Shown in pieces: positions 33,599 to 45,662 of a DNA stretch of 64,000 bases. Positions within the stretch are counted from its first letter, which is position 1. Each line of letters begins with the position of its first letter. Under the pieces are notes generated by a model that made no database searches, was not told the DNA's origin, and saw only the letters and a program-made list of their open reading frames with translations. This DNA is from Arachis hypogaea (lineage: Eukaryota > Streptophyta > Magnoliopsida > Fabales > Fabaceae): the NCBI RefSeq assembly GCF_003086295.3, contig NC_092048.1, positions 107,214,276-107,278,275 on the forward strand, in the 5' to 3' direction. The translations under genes were made by a program, and so were the position numbers.

Positions 33599-34736
33599 CA
33601 ACACCAAACTTAAACTGTTGCTTGTCCTCAAGCAACTAGATAAATAAAATAGAATACAAATAATTTAAGAAGCAATAATATCTCAGAGTTTTTGAGTGAA
33701 GCTCAAATTCTAATTAGATGAGTGGGACTAGTAGCTTTTTGCTTCTGAACAGTTTTGGCATCTCACTTTATCCATTGAAGCTCAGAGTGATTGGCATCTA
33801 TAGGAACTCAGAATTCAGATAGTGATATTGATTCTCCTAGTTTAGTATGTTGATTCTTGAACACAGCTACTTTATGAGTCTTGGCCGTGGCCCTAAGCAC
33901 TTTGTTTTCCAGTATTACCACCGGATACATAAATGCCACAGACACATAATTGGGTGAACCTTTTCAGATTGTGACTCATCTTTGCTAAAGTCCCCAATTA
34001 GAGGTGTCCAGGGTTCTTAAGCACACTCTTCTTTTTGCTTTGGACCTTGACTTTAACCGCTCAGTCTCAAGTTTTCACTTGACACCTTCACGCCACAAGC
34101 ACATGGTTAGGGACAGCTTGGTTTAGCCGCTTACGCCGGGATTTTATTCCTTTAGGCCCTCCTATCCACTGACGCTCAAAGCCTTGGGATCCTTTTTATT
34201 TACCCTTGCCTTTTGGTTTTAAAGGTTATTGGCTTTTTGCTCTTGCCTCTTGGTTTTAAGAGCTTTTGGCTTTTTCTGCTTGCTTTTTCTTTTTCTTTCT
34301 ATTTTTTTTTCGCTATTTTTTTTCTGCAAGCTTTATTCTTTGCTGCTTTTTCTTGCTTCAAGAATCATTCTTATGATTTTTCAGATTATCAATAACATGT
34401 CTCATGTTCATCATTCTTTCAAGAGCCAACATATTTAACAGTCTTAAACATCAAATTCAAAAGACATATGCACTGTTCAAGCATTCATTCAGAAGACAGA
34501 AAGCATTGCCACCACACGTAAATAATTAGAATGTTCTTCTTAAAAACTCGAAAATTATTGCCTCATATTCTAAAGAAATTCTTCTATTTTATTCATGTTT
34601 GATGATGATGAGAAAATTAAATTATAGCTTAATTGGAGATAAAATCAAAAATATAGATACTAATTACTACTATATGACTCCTAAGGTAAAACTAGAATAA
34701 GAACAGTTATCACAGAGTTAAGGCTAAGATTGAAAT
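33599..34736 (-). other. Element C 3'UTR and polypurine tract
   Basis: Non-coding counterpart of 7692-8791. On the minus strand hairpin GCTTGAGGACAAGC (33633-33620) and then AAGTTTGGTGTTG lead into the LTR. Confidence 0.75.
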
Positions 34737-35869
34737 TTAACAACCTTTGTTCTGGGGAATGGATGTTCCTCTAATCTGCGGGGTGCTTGGTCCTTCAAGA
34801 GATAATTTTTGGCGCTTCAATTCCCTTAAGTCGCGCCCTTGCTCCTCTTGTTCTTTAATCAAATAGCAAAGAATGCTACTTTGTTCCTTCTGTTCTTTCA
34901 TTATTTGTTCCATAGCTTCTTGCATCTTGGTAACTGATGTTTCAAGATACTCCCAGTATTTAGATTGAGGGATTTCTGGGAGAAATTCCTGTGTTTTCTT
35001 CTTGATGGGGTCATCCTGTGCTTGTTGTTTTTCCATTTATGCTTTAGTGATTGGTCGCTCAATTGAGATATACTCAGTTATTCCCATCCTTACTCCAGCG
35101 TCCTTGCAGAGCATAGAAATCAAGCTTGGATAAGCCAACATGGCATCTTTGGAATTTTTGTTTGCAATTTTGTAAAATTCAGTTGAAATCAGTTGATGAA
35201 CTTCCACTTCTTTTCCCATCATGATGCAATGGATCATCACTGCTCTTCTAATAGTGACTTCAGAACGGTTGCTAGTAGGCAGCAGAGAATGCCCAATGAA
35301 ATCCAGCCATCCTCTGGCGACTGGTTTGAGATCTTCTCTTTTGAGTTCATTTGGAACACCCTTCGTGCTGATGGTCCACCTGGCTCCAGGGATACATATA
35401 TCCTCTAGAATCTTATCCAGGCCCTTGTCGGTTCTCATCATTCTCCTATTGAAGGAGTCTGGATCATCTTTCAGCTGAGGTAGCTTTAATATCTCCCTGA
35501 TCTTGTCAGGGTGGGTATGAACAATCTTTCCTCTGACCAAGGTCCGATAGTCATAGATAGCAGATCCAGATAGTCTTTGCTGTCTGTATGCCACATATTA
35601 GCATAGAACTCCTGGACCATATTCCTTCCCACTTTCATTTCAGGATTAGCTAGGATCTCCCAGTTCCTGATTCGAATTTGCTCCTGGATCTCCAGATATT
35701 CGTCTTCTTTCAGATCGAATCTAACTTCCGAGATCACTGATCTTAGACCCATTATTTTGTAATAATGGTCTGAATGTTCTTTAGTTAAGAACTTCCCTTG
35801 ATTCCAAAGTGGTTTTGGAATGCTTTCTTTCTTGCCTCTTGGAGTGGGTTGTTTTCCTTTAGGAGCCAT
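34737..35869 (-). pseudogene. Element C 3' ORF, two lesions
   Basis: The likely start is the ATG at 35869 (MAPKGKQPTP). A 1-bp deletion near 35580 (B has an extra C) shifts the frame, and a TAA at about 35037 follows ITKA. Otherwise it is open to the natural stop at 34737 (ending SIPQNKGC). The C-terminal third is a predicted coiled coil (EYLETSVTKMQEAMEQIMKE). The AGGA hairpin and purine tract stand just upstream (35925-35890) and a TATA-like TTTAAATATG at about 36010-36000. Role unknown, as for B. Confidence 0.83.
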
Positions 35870-36451
35870 GATCTTAGTGATCACGGATAAGCACACCAAA
35901 CTTAGAGGTTTGCTTGTCCTCAAGCAAAAAGAAAAGAAAGGAGAGGGAGAGAAGGAGAGCTAGGTGCAATGGTGGATGGGAGGGGAGGGAGGCCGAACCC
36001 ATATTTAAAGGGAGAGGGGGTGGGTTTTCGAAAAATAGGGAGAAAGATAAAATAGAAGATATGATTTTAAGAAAAAAATATGATAAGAAAAGATATGATT
36101 TAAAATTGAAAAGATATGAAAAATATTTGAAAAAGATAGATTTGGAATTTTGAAAAAGATAGTATGGAGATTTGAAAAAGATATTGCTTAGTTGAAAAGA
36201 TTTTTGAATGAAAAGAGAGAGATTTGTTTTGAAAATTTTGAAAAAGAGTTGAGTTGGATTGAAAAAAAAAGGATTTGTGCTTATGGATTAAGATACATTT
36301 AATATTTTTAAAGAAGGGTTTTTAGAAATTAGGGATTTTAGAAATCAGGGTTCTTAACATGTTTATGCAAGAAATCATGAATTGAAACATGAAAATTAGG
36401 ATTAAAATGAAAAATATGAAGAAAAAACGAATTTACCTCCTCCCCACCATC

Positions 36452-36754
36452 CTGGCGTTTGAACGCCCAAACGCTGCATGTTTTGGGCGTTCAACGCCCA
36501 AATGCTGCCTCTCCTGGGCGTTCAACGCCCAGCTGCTGCTTATTTCTGGCGTTGAACGCCAGGAAGTCCTTTGTTACTGGGCGTTTTACTGAACGCCCAG
36601 AACGCTGTAAATCTGGCGTTAAACGCCCAGAAAGAGCTTCTTTCTGGCGTTCAACGCCCAAATGGCTATCCTTACTGGCGTTCAACGCCCAGTGGATGCT
36701 TCTGTTGGGCGTTGAACGCCCAAAACAGACTTTTACTGGCGTTTTCTTGCCAGT
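36452..36754. repeat. 31-bp phased palindrome array of element C (10 units)
   Basis: Same ten units and spacing as in B. The final unit, ACTGGCGTTTTCTTGCCAGT, is better kept than in B. The enlarged-loop unit CTGGGCG..CGCCCAG is present in both copies. Arms are largely complementary while spacers vary. Confidence 0.92.
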
Positions 36755-36961
36755 GAGCTCTTTTTCTCTGTTTTGCGTGCAGAATCCTTCTGTAACCCTG
36801 TGAACTTATACAATTGACTTTTTACCTTAGGATCAATGAACTTTATATAAACAAATAAAATCAAGAATAGGGCAAAATGCTTAGAGGAAGTGATGCCCCA
36901 TGGCTGGGTTGCCTCCCAGCAAGCGCATCTTTATTGTCTTTAGCTGGACCTTACTAAGCTT

Positions 36962-39900
36962 TTAATCTAGCTTCAGCCTTGAGCACTCTTGCTTAACATT
37001 GCCTTCAAGATAGTGCTTGATTCTCTGTCCATTAACAATGAACTTCTTATCAGAATCAATATCTTGAAGCTCCACATAACCATATGGTGATACACTTGTA
37101 ATCACATATGGTCCCCTCCACCGGGACTTCAGTTTCCCGGGGAATAGCCGGAGCCTAGAGTTAAACAACAGAACCTTTTGTCCTGGTTCAAAGATTCTAG
37201 ATGACAGCTTCCTGTCATGCCATTTTTTTATTTTTCTTTATAAAGCTTGGCATTTTCGAAAACAGTGAATCTGAATTCCTCTAGTTCATTTAGCTGGAGC
37301 AATCTTTTTTCTCCAGCTAATTTGGCATCAAAGTTTAGGAATCTGGTTCCCAGTAGGCTTTATGTTCCAGTTCCACGGGCAGGTGACATGCCTTACCATA
37401 CACAAGTTGGTATGGAGAGGTCCCTATAGGAGTCTTGAATGCTGTTCTGTATGCCCACAGAGCATCATCCAAGCTTCTTGCCCAATCCTTTCTACGGGTA
37501 CTTACAGTCCGTTCTAGGATTCTTTTTAGCTCTCTGTTAGAGACTTCAGCTTGTCCATTAGTCTGTGGATGATATGGAGTCGCCACCTTGTGGCGAATCC
37601 CATACCGGACCATGGCAGAGTAAAGCTGTTTGTTACAGAAGTGAGTGCCCCCATCACTGATTAGAACTCTAGGGACCCCAAACCTGCTGAAGATATATTT
37701 CTGGAGGAACTTCAGCACTGTTTTAGTATCATCGGTGGGTGTGGCAACGGCCTCTACCCATTTTGATACGTAGTCAACAGCCACTAGAATATAAGTGTTT
37801 GAGTATGATGGTGGAAAAGGTCCCATTAAGTCAATTCCCCATACGTCAAACAACTCAATCTCCAAGATTCCTTGTTGAGGCATGGCGTGACCATGAGGCA
37901 GATTACCAGCTCTTTGGCAACTGTCACAATTACGTACGAACTCTCGGGAATCTTTATAGAGTGTGGGCCAATAGAAGCCACATTGGAGGACCTTGGTGGC
38001 TGTTCGCTCACCTCCGAAATGGCATCCATATTGTGATCCATGGCAATGCCATAGGATCCTCTGTGCTTCTTCTCTAGGCACACATCTCCGGATTATTCCG
38101 TCTGCACATCTCTTAAAGAGATAGGGTTCATCCCACAAGTAGTACTTTGCATTAGTAACTAATTTTTTCTTCTGTTGCCTGTTGTACTCTTTGGGTATGA
38201 ACCTTGCAGCTTTATAGTTTGCAATGTCTGCAAACCATGGTGTTTCCTGAATGACAAATAAATACTCATCCAGAAAAGTCTCAGAGATCTCAGGAGAGGG
38301 GAGGGACGTCCCTTCTACTGGCTCTATCCGGGACAGATGATCAGCCACTTGGTTCTCTGTCCCTTTTCTGTCTCTTATTTCTATATCAAACTCTTGCAGA
38401 AGCAACACCCATCTTATGAGCCTGGGTTTTGAATCCTGCTTTGTGAGTAGATATTTGAGAGCAGCATGGTCAGTATACACAATCACCTTTGATCCTACCA
38501 AGTATGATCTAAACTTGTCAATGGCATAAACCACTGCAAGCAATTCTTTTTCTGTGGTTGTGTAATTTTTCTGGGCATCATTTAAAATGCGGCTAGCATA
38601 ATAAATGACGTGCAAAAGCTTGTCATGCCTCTGCCCCAGTACTGTACCAATGGCGTGATCACTGGCATCACACATTAGCTCAAATGGTAATGTCCAGTCT
38701 GGTGCAGAAATAACTGGTGCTGTGACCAGCTTGGCTTTCAGCGTCTCAAACGCCTGCAGACACTCTATGTCAAACACAAATGGCGTGTCAGCAACTAGCA
38801 GATTACTTAGAGGTTTTGCGATTTTTGAAAAATCCTTTATAAACCTCCTATAGAATCCTGCATGCCCCAGAAAGCTTCTGATTGCCTTAACATTGGCAGG
38901 TGGTGGTAATTTTTCAATTACCTCTATTTTTGCTTGATCCACCTCTATTCCCTTGTTTGAAATTTTATACCCAAGGACAATCCCTTCAGTCACCATAAAG
39001 TGACATTTTTCCCAGTTTAAAACCAGGTTGGTCTCTTGGCATCTTTTCAGAACTAGTTTCAGGTGATCAAGACAGGAGCTGAATGAGTCTCCATATACTG
39101 AGAAGTCATCCATGAAGACTTCCAGGAATTTTTCCACCATATCAGAGAAAATAGAGAGCATGCATCTCTGGAAGGTTGCAGGCGCATTACACAGCCCAAA
39201 TGGCATCCTTCTATAAGCAAACACTCCAGATGGACATGTGAATGCTATTTTCTCTTGATCGTGGGGATCTACTGCAATCTGGTTAAAGCCCGAGTAGCCA
39301 TCCAAAAAGCAGTAATAATCATGACCTGCCAGTCTTTCCAGCATCTGGTCTATGAATGGTAAAGGAAAATGATCCTTTCTGGTGGCTGTATTGAGCCTTC
39401 TGTAGTCAATACACATGCGCCACCCTGTAACTGTTCTTGTAGGAACCAGTTCATTCTTTTCATTATGAACCACTGTCATGCCTCCTTTTTTGGGGACAAC
39501 TTGAACAGGGCTCACCCAGGGGCTATCAGAAATAGGATAAATAATCCCGGCCTTCAGTAATTTGGTGACCTCTTTCTGCACCACTTCCTTCATGGCTGGA
39601 TTTAGCCGCCTCTATGGTTGAACCACTGGTTTAGCATTATCCTCCAATAAGATTTTGTGCATGCATCTAGCTGGGCTTATGCCCTTAAGGTCACCTATGG
39701 ACCACCCAAGAGCTGTCTTGTGTGTCCTTAGCACTTGAATAAGTGCTTCCTCTTCCTGTGGATTTAAAGCAGAGCTTATGATCACTGGAAAAGTGTCACC
39801 TTCTCCCAGAAATGCATATTTCAGGGATGGTGGTAATGGTTTGAGCTCGGGTTTAGGAGGTTTTTCCTCTTCCAGAGGAAATTTCAGAGGCTCTTTCATT

Positions 39901-40016
39901 TCCTCTGAATCCTCCAAATCAGGCTGAGCATCTTTGAAGATGTCTTCCAACTCTGATTCGAGACTCACAGCCATGTTGATCTCTTCCACCAAAGAGTCAA
40001 TAAGATCAACTTTCAT
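36962..40016 (-). pseudogene. Element C pol: RT, RNase H, integrase (one TAG, one frameshift)
   Basis: A 752-codon block (39593-37335) preceded by its N-terminal part (40016-39612); a single TAG at about 39611-39609 (Gln in B) divides them. [18 protein letters not shown] and [12 protein letters not shown]. RNase [46 protein letters not shown]. Integrase: [10 protein letters not shown] with CDSCQ zinc finger, [33 protein letters not shown] 1-bp deletion near 37348 truncates it after KAYW; the C-terminal part is still readable at 37168-36962 (RLRLFPGKLKSRWRGPY). Apart from these changes all catalytic acidic residues are present. Confidence 0.92.
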
Positions 40017-40040
40017 GCAGTCTTTTGATGTGTCTGGATG

Positions 40041-42008
40041 CTACATGGCTTTGACAGCATTCAACTTAAACTCATCATCATTGACTCTCAGGGTTATTTC
40101 CCCCTGTTGGAGATCAATGAGAGTTCGTCCAGTTGCTAGGAAGGGTCTTCCTAGAATGAGAGTGGCACTCTTGTGCTCCTCCATTTCCAGCACTACAAAG
40201 TCAGTGGGAAAGGCAAATGGCCCAACTCTGACAATCATGTCTTCAATCACGCCTGATGGGTATTTAATGGAGCCATCAGCAAGTTGGAGACATATCCGGG
40301 TTGGTTTAACTTCTTCAGTTAAACCAAGCTTTCTGATAGTGGATGCAGGTATTAGGTTGATGCTTGCCCCAAGATCACATAAAGCTTTCTTGGTGCAATT
40401 ACCTTCTAATGTGCATGGTATCAGAAAACTCCCAGGATCTTTAAGCTTTTCAGGAAAGCTTTTCAGAATGACTGCACTGCATTCTTCAGTGAGGAGAACT
40501 CTTTCAGTTTCTCTCCAATCCTTCTTATGACTCAAGATCTCTTTCATGAACTTGGCATAAGAAGGTATTTGCTTAAGTGCCTCTGCAAATGGAATATTTA
40601 TTTCAAGAGTCCTGAAATAATCTGCAAAGCGAGCAAATTGCTTATCCTGCTCCTCTTGGCGGGGTTTTTGAGGATAAGGTATCTTGGCTTTATATTCCTC
40701 AACCTTAGTTGCTGTAAGTTTATTTCCTACAGAAGTGGTTGAAGAAGCCTTTTTAGATGGGTTGTTATCAGCACTTGTGTGTGTCTGATCCCTCACTGGC
40801 AATTGAGTGCCAGAGTTAGAAGCTGGAGTGACGTTAGATGCCAGCTCCTCATCTGTTCCTGGTGTTTGAACGCCAGAACTGTGCTTCTTTTGGGCGTTCA
40901 ACGCCAGATCCTTGCTTGTTTTTGGCGTTGAACGCCAGTCCTGAGCATGGTCTGGGCGTTCAGCGCCAGCCTTCCACCCAACTTCTGGCGTTTTAGCACC
41001 AGAATTATTTTTCCCTGGGCTCTTACTATCCACAGATGGATTTTGGGTGGTTTGCTCATTTCTTGGTTTCCTGCTGCTTTGAAGTGGGGTAGTTAGTGCT
41101 TTCCCACTTCTTAGTTGAACTGCTTGGCATTCTTCTGTTATTTGTTTTGACAACTGCTGCCTTGTTTGCTTTAATTGTACTTCCATGTTTATATTAGCCA
41201 TCCTTGTCTCTTGTAGTTTATCCTTGAATTCAGCTAACTGCTTTGTTAGAAAATCCAATTGCTGATTGAATTTAGCAGCTTGCTCTGCAGGACTGAGTTC
41301 AGCAGTTACTGTTTTAGCCTCTTCTTTCATGGAAGGGTCACTGCTTAAGTACAGATGCTGATTTCTAGCAACTGTATCAATGAGCTCTTGAGATTCTTCA
41401 ATTGTCTTTCTCATGTGGATAGATCCACCAGCTGAGCAATCTAAAGAGATCTGAGCTCTTTCTGTAAGCCCATAATAGAAGATGTCTAACTGAACCCACT
41501 CTAAAAACATTTTAGAGGGACATTTTCGTAGCATCTCTCTGTATCTCTCCCAGGCATCATAAAGAGATTCATTATCTCCTTGTTTAAAGCCTTGGATGTC
41601 CAGTCTTAGCTGTGTCATCCGTTTTGGAGGAAAGTATTGATTCAGGAATTTTTCTGTCAGCTGTTTCCATGTCCTTATGTTAGCCTTAGGTTGGTTATTT
41701 AACCACCTCTTGGCTTGATCTTTTACAGCAAATGGAAACAGTAATAATCTGTAGACATCCTGATCTACCTCCTTATCATGTACTGTGTCAGCAATTTGTA
41801 AAAACTGTGCCAGAAACTCTGTAAGTTCTTCCTGTGGAAGACCGGAATACTGGCAGCTTTGCTGCACCATGATAATGAGCTGAAGATTCAACTCAAAGCT
41901 ACAGACTCCAATGGAGGGTATGCAGATACTACTCCCATATGAAGCAGTAGAGGGGTTAGCATATGACCCCAGAGTCCTCCTGGACTGTTCATTTCCAGTT
42001 AGATCCAT
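40041..42008 (-). CDS. Element C gag-protease polyprotein
   Basis: An intact 655-codon frame from MDLTGNEQSR. Residues ~25-170 are gag/capsid (LLFPFAVKDQAKRWLNNQP, LRLDIQGFKQGDNESLYDAW), ~225-310 a coiled coil rich in Gln and Glu, ~315 VQLRSGKAL, ~350-420 the palindrome-encoded low-complexity segment, and ~535-640 the aspartic protease with CDLGASINL and LILGRPFLATG. It ends at a TAG (40040-40038) where B has CAG, so in an active copy it would continue into pol. No zinc knuckle is seen, unlike A and E. The start is the first ATG after the leader. Confidence 0.9.
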   Translation of the reverse strand: MDLTGNEQSRRTLGSYANPSTASYGSSICIPSIGVCSFELNLQLIIMVQQSCQYSGLPQEELTEFLAQFLQIADTVHDKEVDQDVYRLLLFPFAVKDQAKRWLNNQPKANIRTWKQLTEKFLNQYFPPKRMTQLRLDIQGFKQGDNESLYDAWERYREMLRKCPSKMFLEWVQLDIFYYGLTERAQISLDCSAGGSIHMRKTIEESQELIDTVARNQHLYLSSDPSMKEEAKTVTAELSPAEQAAKFNQQLDFLTKQLAEFKDKLQETRMANINMEVQLKQTRQQLSKQITEECQAVQLRSGKALTTPLQSSRKPRNEQTTQNPSVDSKSPGKNNSGAKTPEVGWKAGAERPDHAQDWRSTPKTSKDLALNAQKKHSSGVQTPGTDEELASNVTPASNSGTQLPVRDQTHTSADNNPSKKASSTTSVGNKLTATKVEEYKAKIPYPQKPRQEEQDKQFARFADYFRTLEINIPFAEALKQIPSYAKFMKEILSHKKDWRETERVLLTEECSAVILKSFPEKLKDPGSFLIPCTLEGNCTKKALCDLGASINLIPASTIRKLGLTEEVKPTRICLQLADGSIKYPSGVIEDMIVRVGPFAFPTDFVVLEMEEHKSATLILGRPFLATGRTLIDLQQGEITLRVNDDEFKLNAVKAM

Positions 42009-42685
42009 GATGGAGAAAGGGAGATGATGTAAAATAAAAATTTTATTTTTATTTATTTATTTATTTATTTAATTATTTAGAAAATAAAATAAATTAAAAT
42101 AAAATAAATAAAAATAGGTGAAGATTTTTCGAAAAAATGAGGAGAGAGAAAGTGATCAGGAAGTTTTGAAAAAGATATGATTTGAAAAAGATTTTAAATT
42201 TTTGAAAAAAAATCTGAATTTTAAAAATAATTTTCGAAAATTTGTTTTTAAAAATAGAGAGAAAAGATATTTTTGAATTTAAAGAGGAAAGAGAGAAACA
42301 ATAAGATAGCCCAAGATTTAAAATTTTTAGATCTAGTGCTCCTTGTTTACGAAAAATTTGGAGGGAAAACACCAAGGAACACCAAACTTAAAAATTTTAA
42401 GATCAAGACGCAAGGAAAACTCAAGAACACTTTGAAGACTCACAAGAACACAAGAACATGAAGAAAGAACACCAAACTTAAAATTTTTAGAAAACCAAAA
42501 TAAAATTTTCGAAAAACAAAGGAAAACCAACAAGAAAACACCAAACTTAAAGTTTGGCACGAGATTTAATAGAAAAATTATTTTTGAAAAATTTTTGAAA
42601 AGAAAATAAAAGACTCTGACCCAAAAGACAAAAATTTCCTAATCTAAGCTACAAGATTCACCGTCAGTTGTTCAAACTCAAACAA
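42009..42685 (-). other. Element C leader (5'UTR)
   Basis: AT-rich, with a TTTA microsatellite (about 42040-42075) and three ACACCAAACTTAAA motifs (about 42380, 42468 and 42538). No gene seen; small minus-strand frames are low complexity. Confidence 0.7.
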
Positions 42686-42703
42686 TCCCTGGCAACGGCG
42701 CCA
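42686..42703 (-). other. Element C primer binding site (tRNA-Asp)
   Basis: The minus strand reads TGGCGCCGTTGCCAGGGA, one mismatch to tRNA-Asp, six bases from the LTR edge. Confidence 0.9.
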
Positions 42704-42709
42704 AAAACT

Positions 42710-44247
42710 TGGTGCACGAATTGTAAATCACACTTTTTACAACTCGTACCACTAACCAGCAAGTGCACTGGGTCGTCCAAGTAATACCTTATGTGAGTAA
42801 GGGTCAATCCCACGGAGATTGTTGGCTTGAAGCAATCTATGGTTATCTTGTAACTCTTAGTCAGGAAAACAATAAAATAATTCACTTATCAATTTTGATT
42901 GCAAGGAATAAAAGGGGCAGAACACAAATTATACTTGTATGCACTGATGGAGAATATGTTGGAGTTTTGGAGATGCTTTGTCTTCTGGAATTCTGCTTTC
43001 CTCTGTTTTCTGATTCACGCACGCACGTCCTCCTATGGCAAACTGTGTGTTGGTGGATCACCGTTGTCAATGGCTACCATCTATCCTTCCAGTGATAAGG
43101 GTCCAAATGCGCTGTCACCGCACGGCTAATCATCTGCAGGTTTTCAATCGTACCGGAATAGGATTTACTATACTTTTGCGTCTGTCACTATGCCCAGCAC
43201 TCTCGAGTTTGAAGCTCGTCACAGTCATTCAATCCCTGAATCCTACTCGGAATACCACAGACAAGGTTTAGACTTTCCAGATTCTCTTGAATGCTGCCAT
43301 CAATCTAGCTTATACCACGAGGATTCTGATTAAGAGATCCAAGAGATATTCATTCATTCTATAGTGGAACGGAAGTGGTTGTCAGGCACGCATTCATGGG
43401 GGAATGATGATGATTGTCACGTTCATCATATTCACATTGAAGTGCGAATGGATATCTTAGATAAGAACACGCATGTTTGAATGGAAAACAGAATTACTTG
43501 CATTAATTCATTGAGACACAGCAAAGCTCCTCACCCCCAACAATGGAGTTTAGAGACTCATGCCATCAAAAGGTACAAAGTTCCGATCTAAAATGTCATG
43601 AGATGTGAAAATAAACCTCTAAAAGTTGTTTAAATACTAAACTAGTAACCTAGGTTTACAGAAAATGAACAAACTATGATAGATGGTGCAGAAATCCACT
43701 TCTGGGGCCCACTTGGTGTGTGCTGGGGCTGAGACTTAAGCTAATCATGTGCATAGGGCTGTTTTGGGCGTTCAACGCCAGCTTTGGATCCAATTCTGGC
43801 GTTGAACTCCAACTCCTAACTTGTTTCTGGCGCTGGACGCCAGACAGCAGCATGGAACTGGCGTTGAACGCCAGTTTCCGTCGTCTATCCTTGAGCAAAG
43901 TATGGACTATTATAAATTGCTGGAAAGCCCTGGATGTCTACTTTCCAACGCAATTGGAAGCGCGCCATTTGGAGTTCTGTAGCTCTAGAGAATCCACTTT
44001 GAGTGCAGGGAGGTCAGAATCCAACAGCATCAGCAGTCCTTTTTCAGCCTGAATCAGATTTTTGCTCAACTACCTCGATTTCAGCCAGAAAATACCTGAA
44101 ATCACAGAAAAATACACAAACTCATAGTAAAGTCCAGAAATATGAATTTTTCCTAAAAGCTACTGAAAATAAACTAAAAACTAACTAAAACACACTAAAA
44201 ACTATATGAAATTAACCCCAAAAAGCGTATAAAATATCCGCTCATCA
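42710..44247 (-). repeat. Element C 5' LTR
   Basis: Nearly identical to 32062-33598. Starts TGGTGCACG in plus orientation and ends CTCATCA at 44247. Carries the four-unit palindrome array (about 43766-43876). Confidence 0.93.
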
Positions 44248-44252
44248 ACGAC

Positions 44253-44400
44253 CTGGGACTTAAAACTCCCAGTAATTTTTAATTTAAACTCTCTGTGACA
44301 TACTTTTAAATTGATAGGCAGATTTTCGGTGAGTTAAGAACTATACTTGCAACGTAACCATTTTAATAATTTTTAATTCACCAGCTTCTGCGTCTCATCA
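44253..44400 (+). repeat. Element A 3' LTR, last segment
   Basis: 148 bp matching 18494-18641 in the 5' LTR and ending CTCATCA at 44400. Completes the 1473 bp 3' LTR. Confidence 0.92.
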
Positions 44401-44782
44401 TATGCGTTCACGTCAGGCATGCGAGCGCGTCACTACGATTTCTCCATTTCGCGCGGTCGCGTGAGCCATGCGTCTGCGTTGCTTCTCGCTGGTCATCTCC
44501 TTAATTTCTTGTGTTCCTTCCATTTTTGTAAGCCTCTTCTCCAATTTCCAAGTCATTCATGCCCTATAAAGCCTGAAACACTTAACACACAGATCACGGC
44601 ATCGAATGGAATAAAGGAGAATTAAAATACATAATTAAAAGTCTCTAGGAAGCAAGTTTTCAACCATGGAGTAATTTTAGGAAGGAGTTGTAAATACATG
44701 CTAATCATATGAATAAGTGGGTAAAGATTTGATAAAACCACACAATTAAACACAATATAAACCATAAAATAATGGTTTATCA
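44401..44782 (-). repeat. Element E 5' LTR, proximal segment
   Basis: In minus orientation it starts TGATAAACCATTATTTTATG at 44782 and is homologous to the first ~380 bp of the LTR of A. The break at 44401 is where A inserted. Element E begins here and runs left through 5032-3914 to the window edge. Confidence 0.88.
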
Positions 44783-45662
44783 TTCCATACTCATGTATCA
44801 ACTTTTATTTTAATTTTATCATATATGCATTGATCCTTGAATTTTAACTTAGCATTGGGGTAATTTTGTCCCCTTATTTATTTATTGAATATTTTTGGAT
44901 TTTTTTTTTGGACATGAAAATAAACACAGCTTATCAATGCACATGGATTTTCAATTTTTATAGTTTCACATGAGTAGGTACCCAAATTCCCATTATATTA
45001 TCATGACACATTCCCTTATCATCTTTTGTTTCCACAATCTTTCCATACTCAATTAACACACAATTCTATCTTAAGCTGACCAAAGATTCAATTGGGATAT
45101 ATAATTGTTTTTCCGCTTAAGGCTAGTGATGTGGTAAAATACAGAACAAATGGGATTTAAAGGCTCAAAGTGGCTAACAAAGATAACTTAAGGGGTAGGC
45201 TTAATTTGGATAAGTGAGCTAAACAAATAATAGCCTCAATCATATGCAAGCATATAAATATATTAAACATTGGACATATAGAATGAAACAAAATATAGAT
45301 TACAATCATAGAAAAGTAAACACACAAGAATAAAATAATTATGGTTAAATAATGTAACCATGTAACTAAGCTCAAATCTTACGGGTTCTGTGTTCTTAGC
45401 CTTTTAAACTATGTTCCAAATACAACTTCAAGCATATTTAACCTAAAAGCTTTGGTTAAAATTAGTGAAATTTTGTTCTAAAAGATAGGGTCTTAGAAAA
45501 AACTTATTATCTTTTTAATAAAGTAGAACATGCATGCAACTAGCCTATTACTATGTAATTTATCTTATTCTACAAAAGAAAACTAACTAAATATCCTATT
45601 TTATTGGTGTTAAGGAAGAGAAATTACCTCCGGAAGTCAGGTACTGACCGACCTCCCCACAC
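44783..45662 (-). other. Element I 3'UTR, truncated by element E
   Basis: Clearly homologous (reverse complement) to 29264-30157 of element A, including TTAAGTGTGGGGAGGTCGG after the 3' ORF. It stops at GTATGGAA, about 580 bp short of the PPT as judged from A, because E was inserted there. It is unlike the 3'UTRs of B and C although the LTR of I is B/C-like. No gene. Confidence 0.75.

Larger units (their letters stand above)
32062..44247 (-). mobile_element. Element C: nearly intact Athila-type retrotransposon in the 3' LTR of A
   Basis: Bounded by ACGAC duplications (32057-32061 and 44248-44252). LTRs are 32062-33598 (1537 bp) and 42710-44247 (1538 bp). The first two bases at 32062 are TA rather than TG; the other LTR has TG, so this is a point change in the terminal dinucleotide. 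Minus-strand order as in B. It has the fewest lesions of the elements seen whole: two TAG codons and one frameshift in gag-pol, and two lesions in the 3' ORF. Confidence 0.95.
5033..44400 (+). mobile_element. Element A: Athila-type Ty3/gypsy retrotransposon, host of B, C and D
   Basis: A complete plus-strand element starting TGATGAACC and ending CTCATCA. Its 5' LTR is 5033-6155 plus 18292-18641, and its 3' LTR is 30737-32061 plus 44253-44400. Removing B, C and one copy of each target duplication gives 1473 bp for both LTRs, with no net indel. Internal region order: PBS, gag, protease, RT [solo LTR D], RNase H, integrase, GC-rich palindromic repeats, 3' ORF, 3'UTR, PPT. Without inserts the element is about 12.7 kb. 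It sits in the LTR of E. The flanking five bases are CATGT and TATGC, an imperfect duplication (3 of 5), which fits an older insertion or a slightly different edge. Confidence 0.93.
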
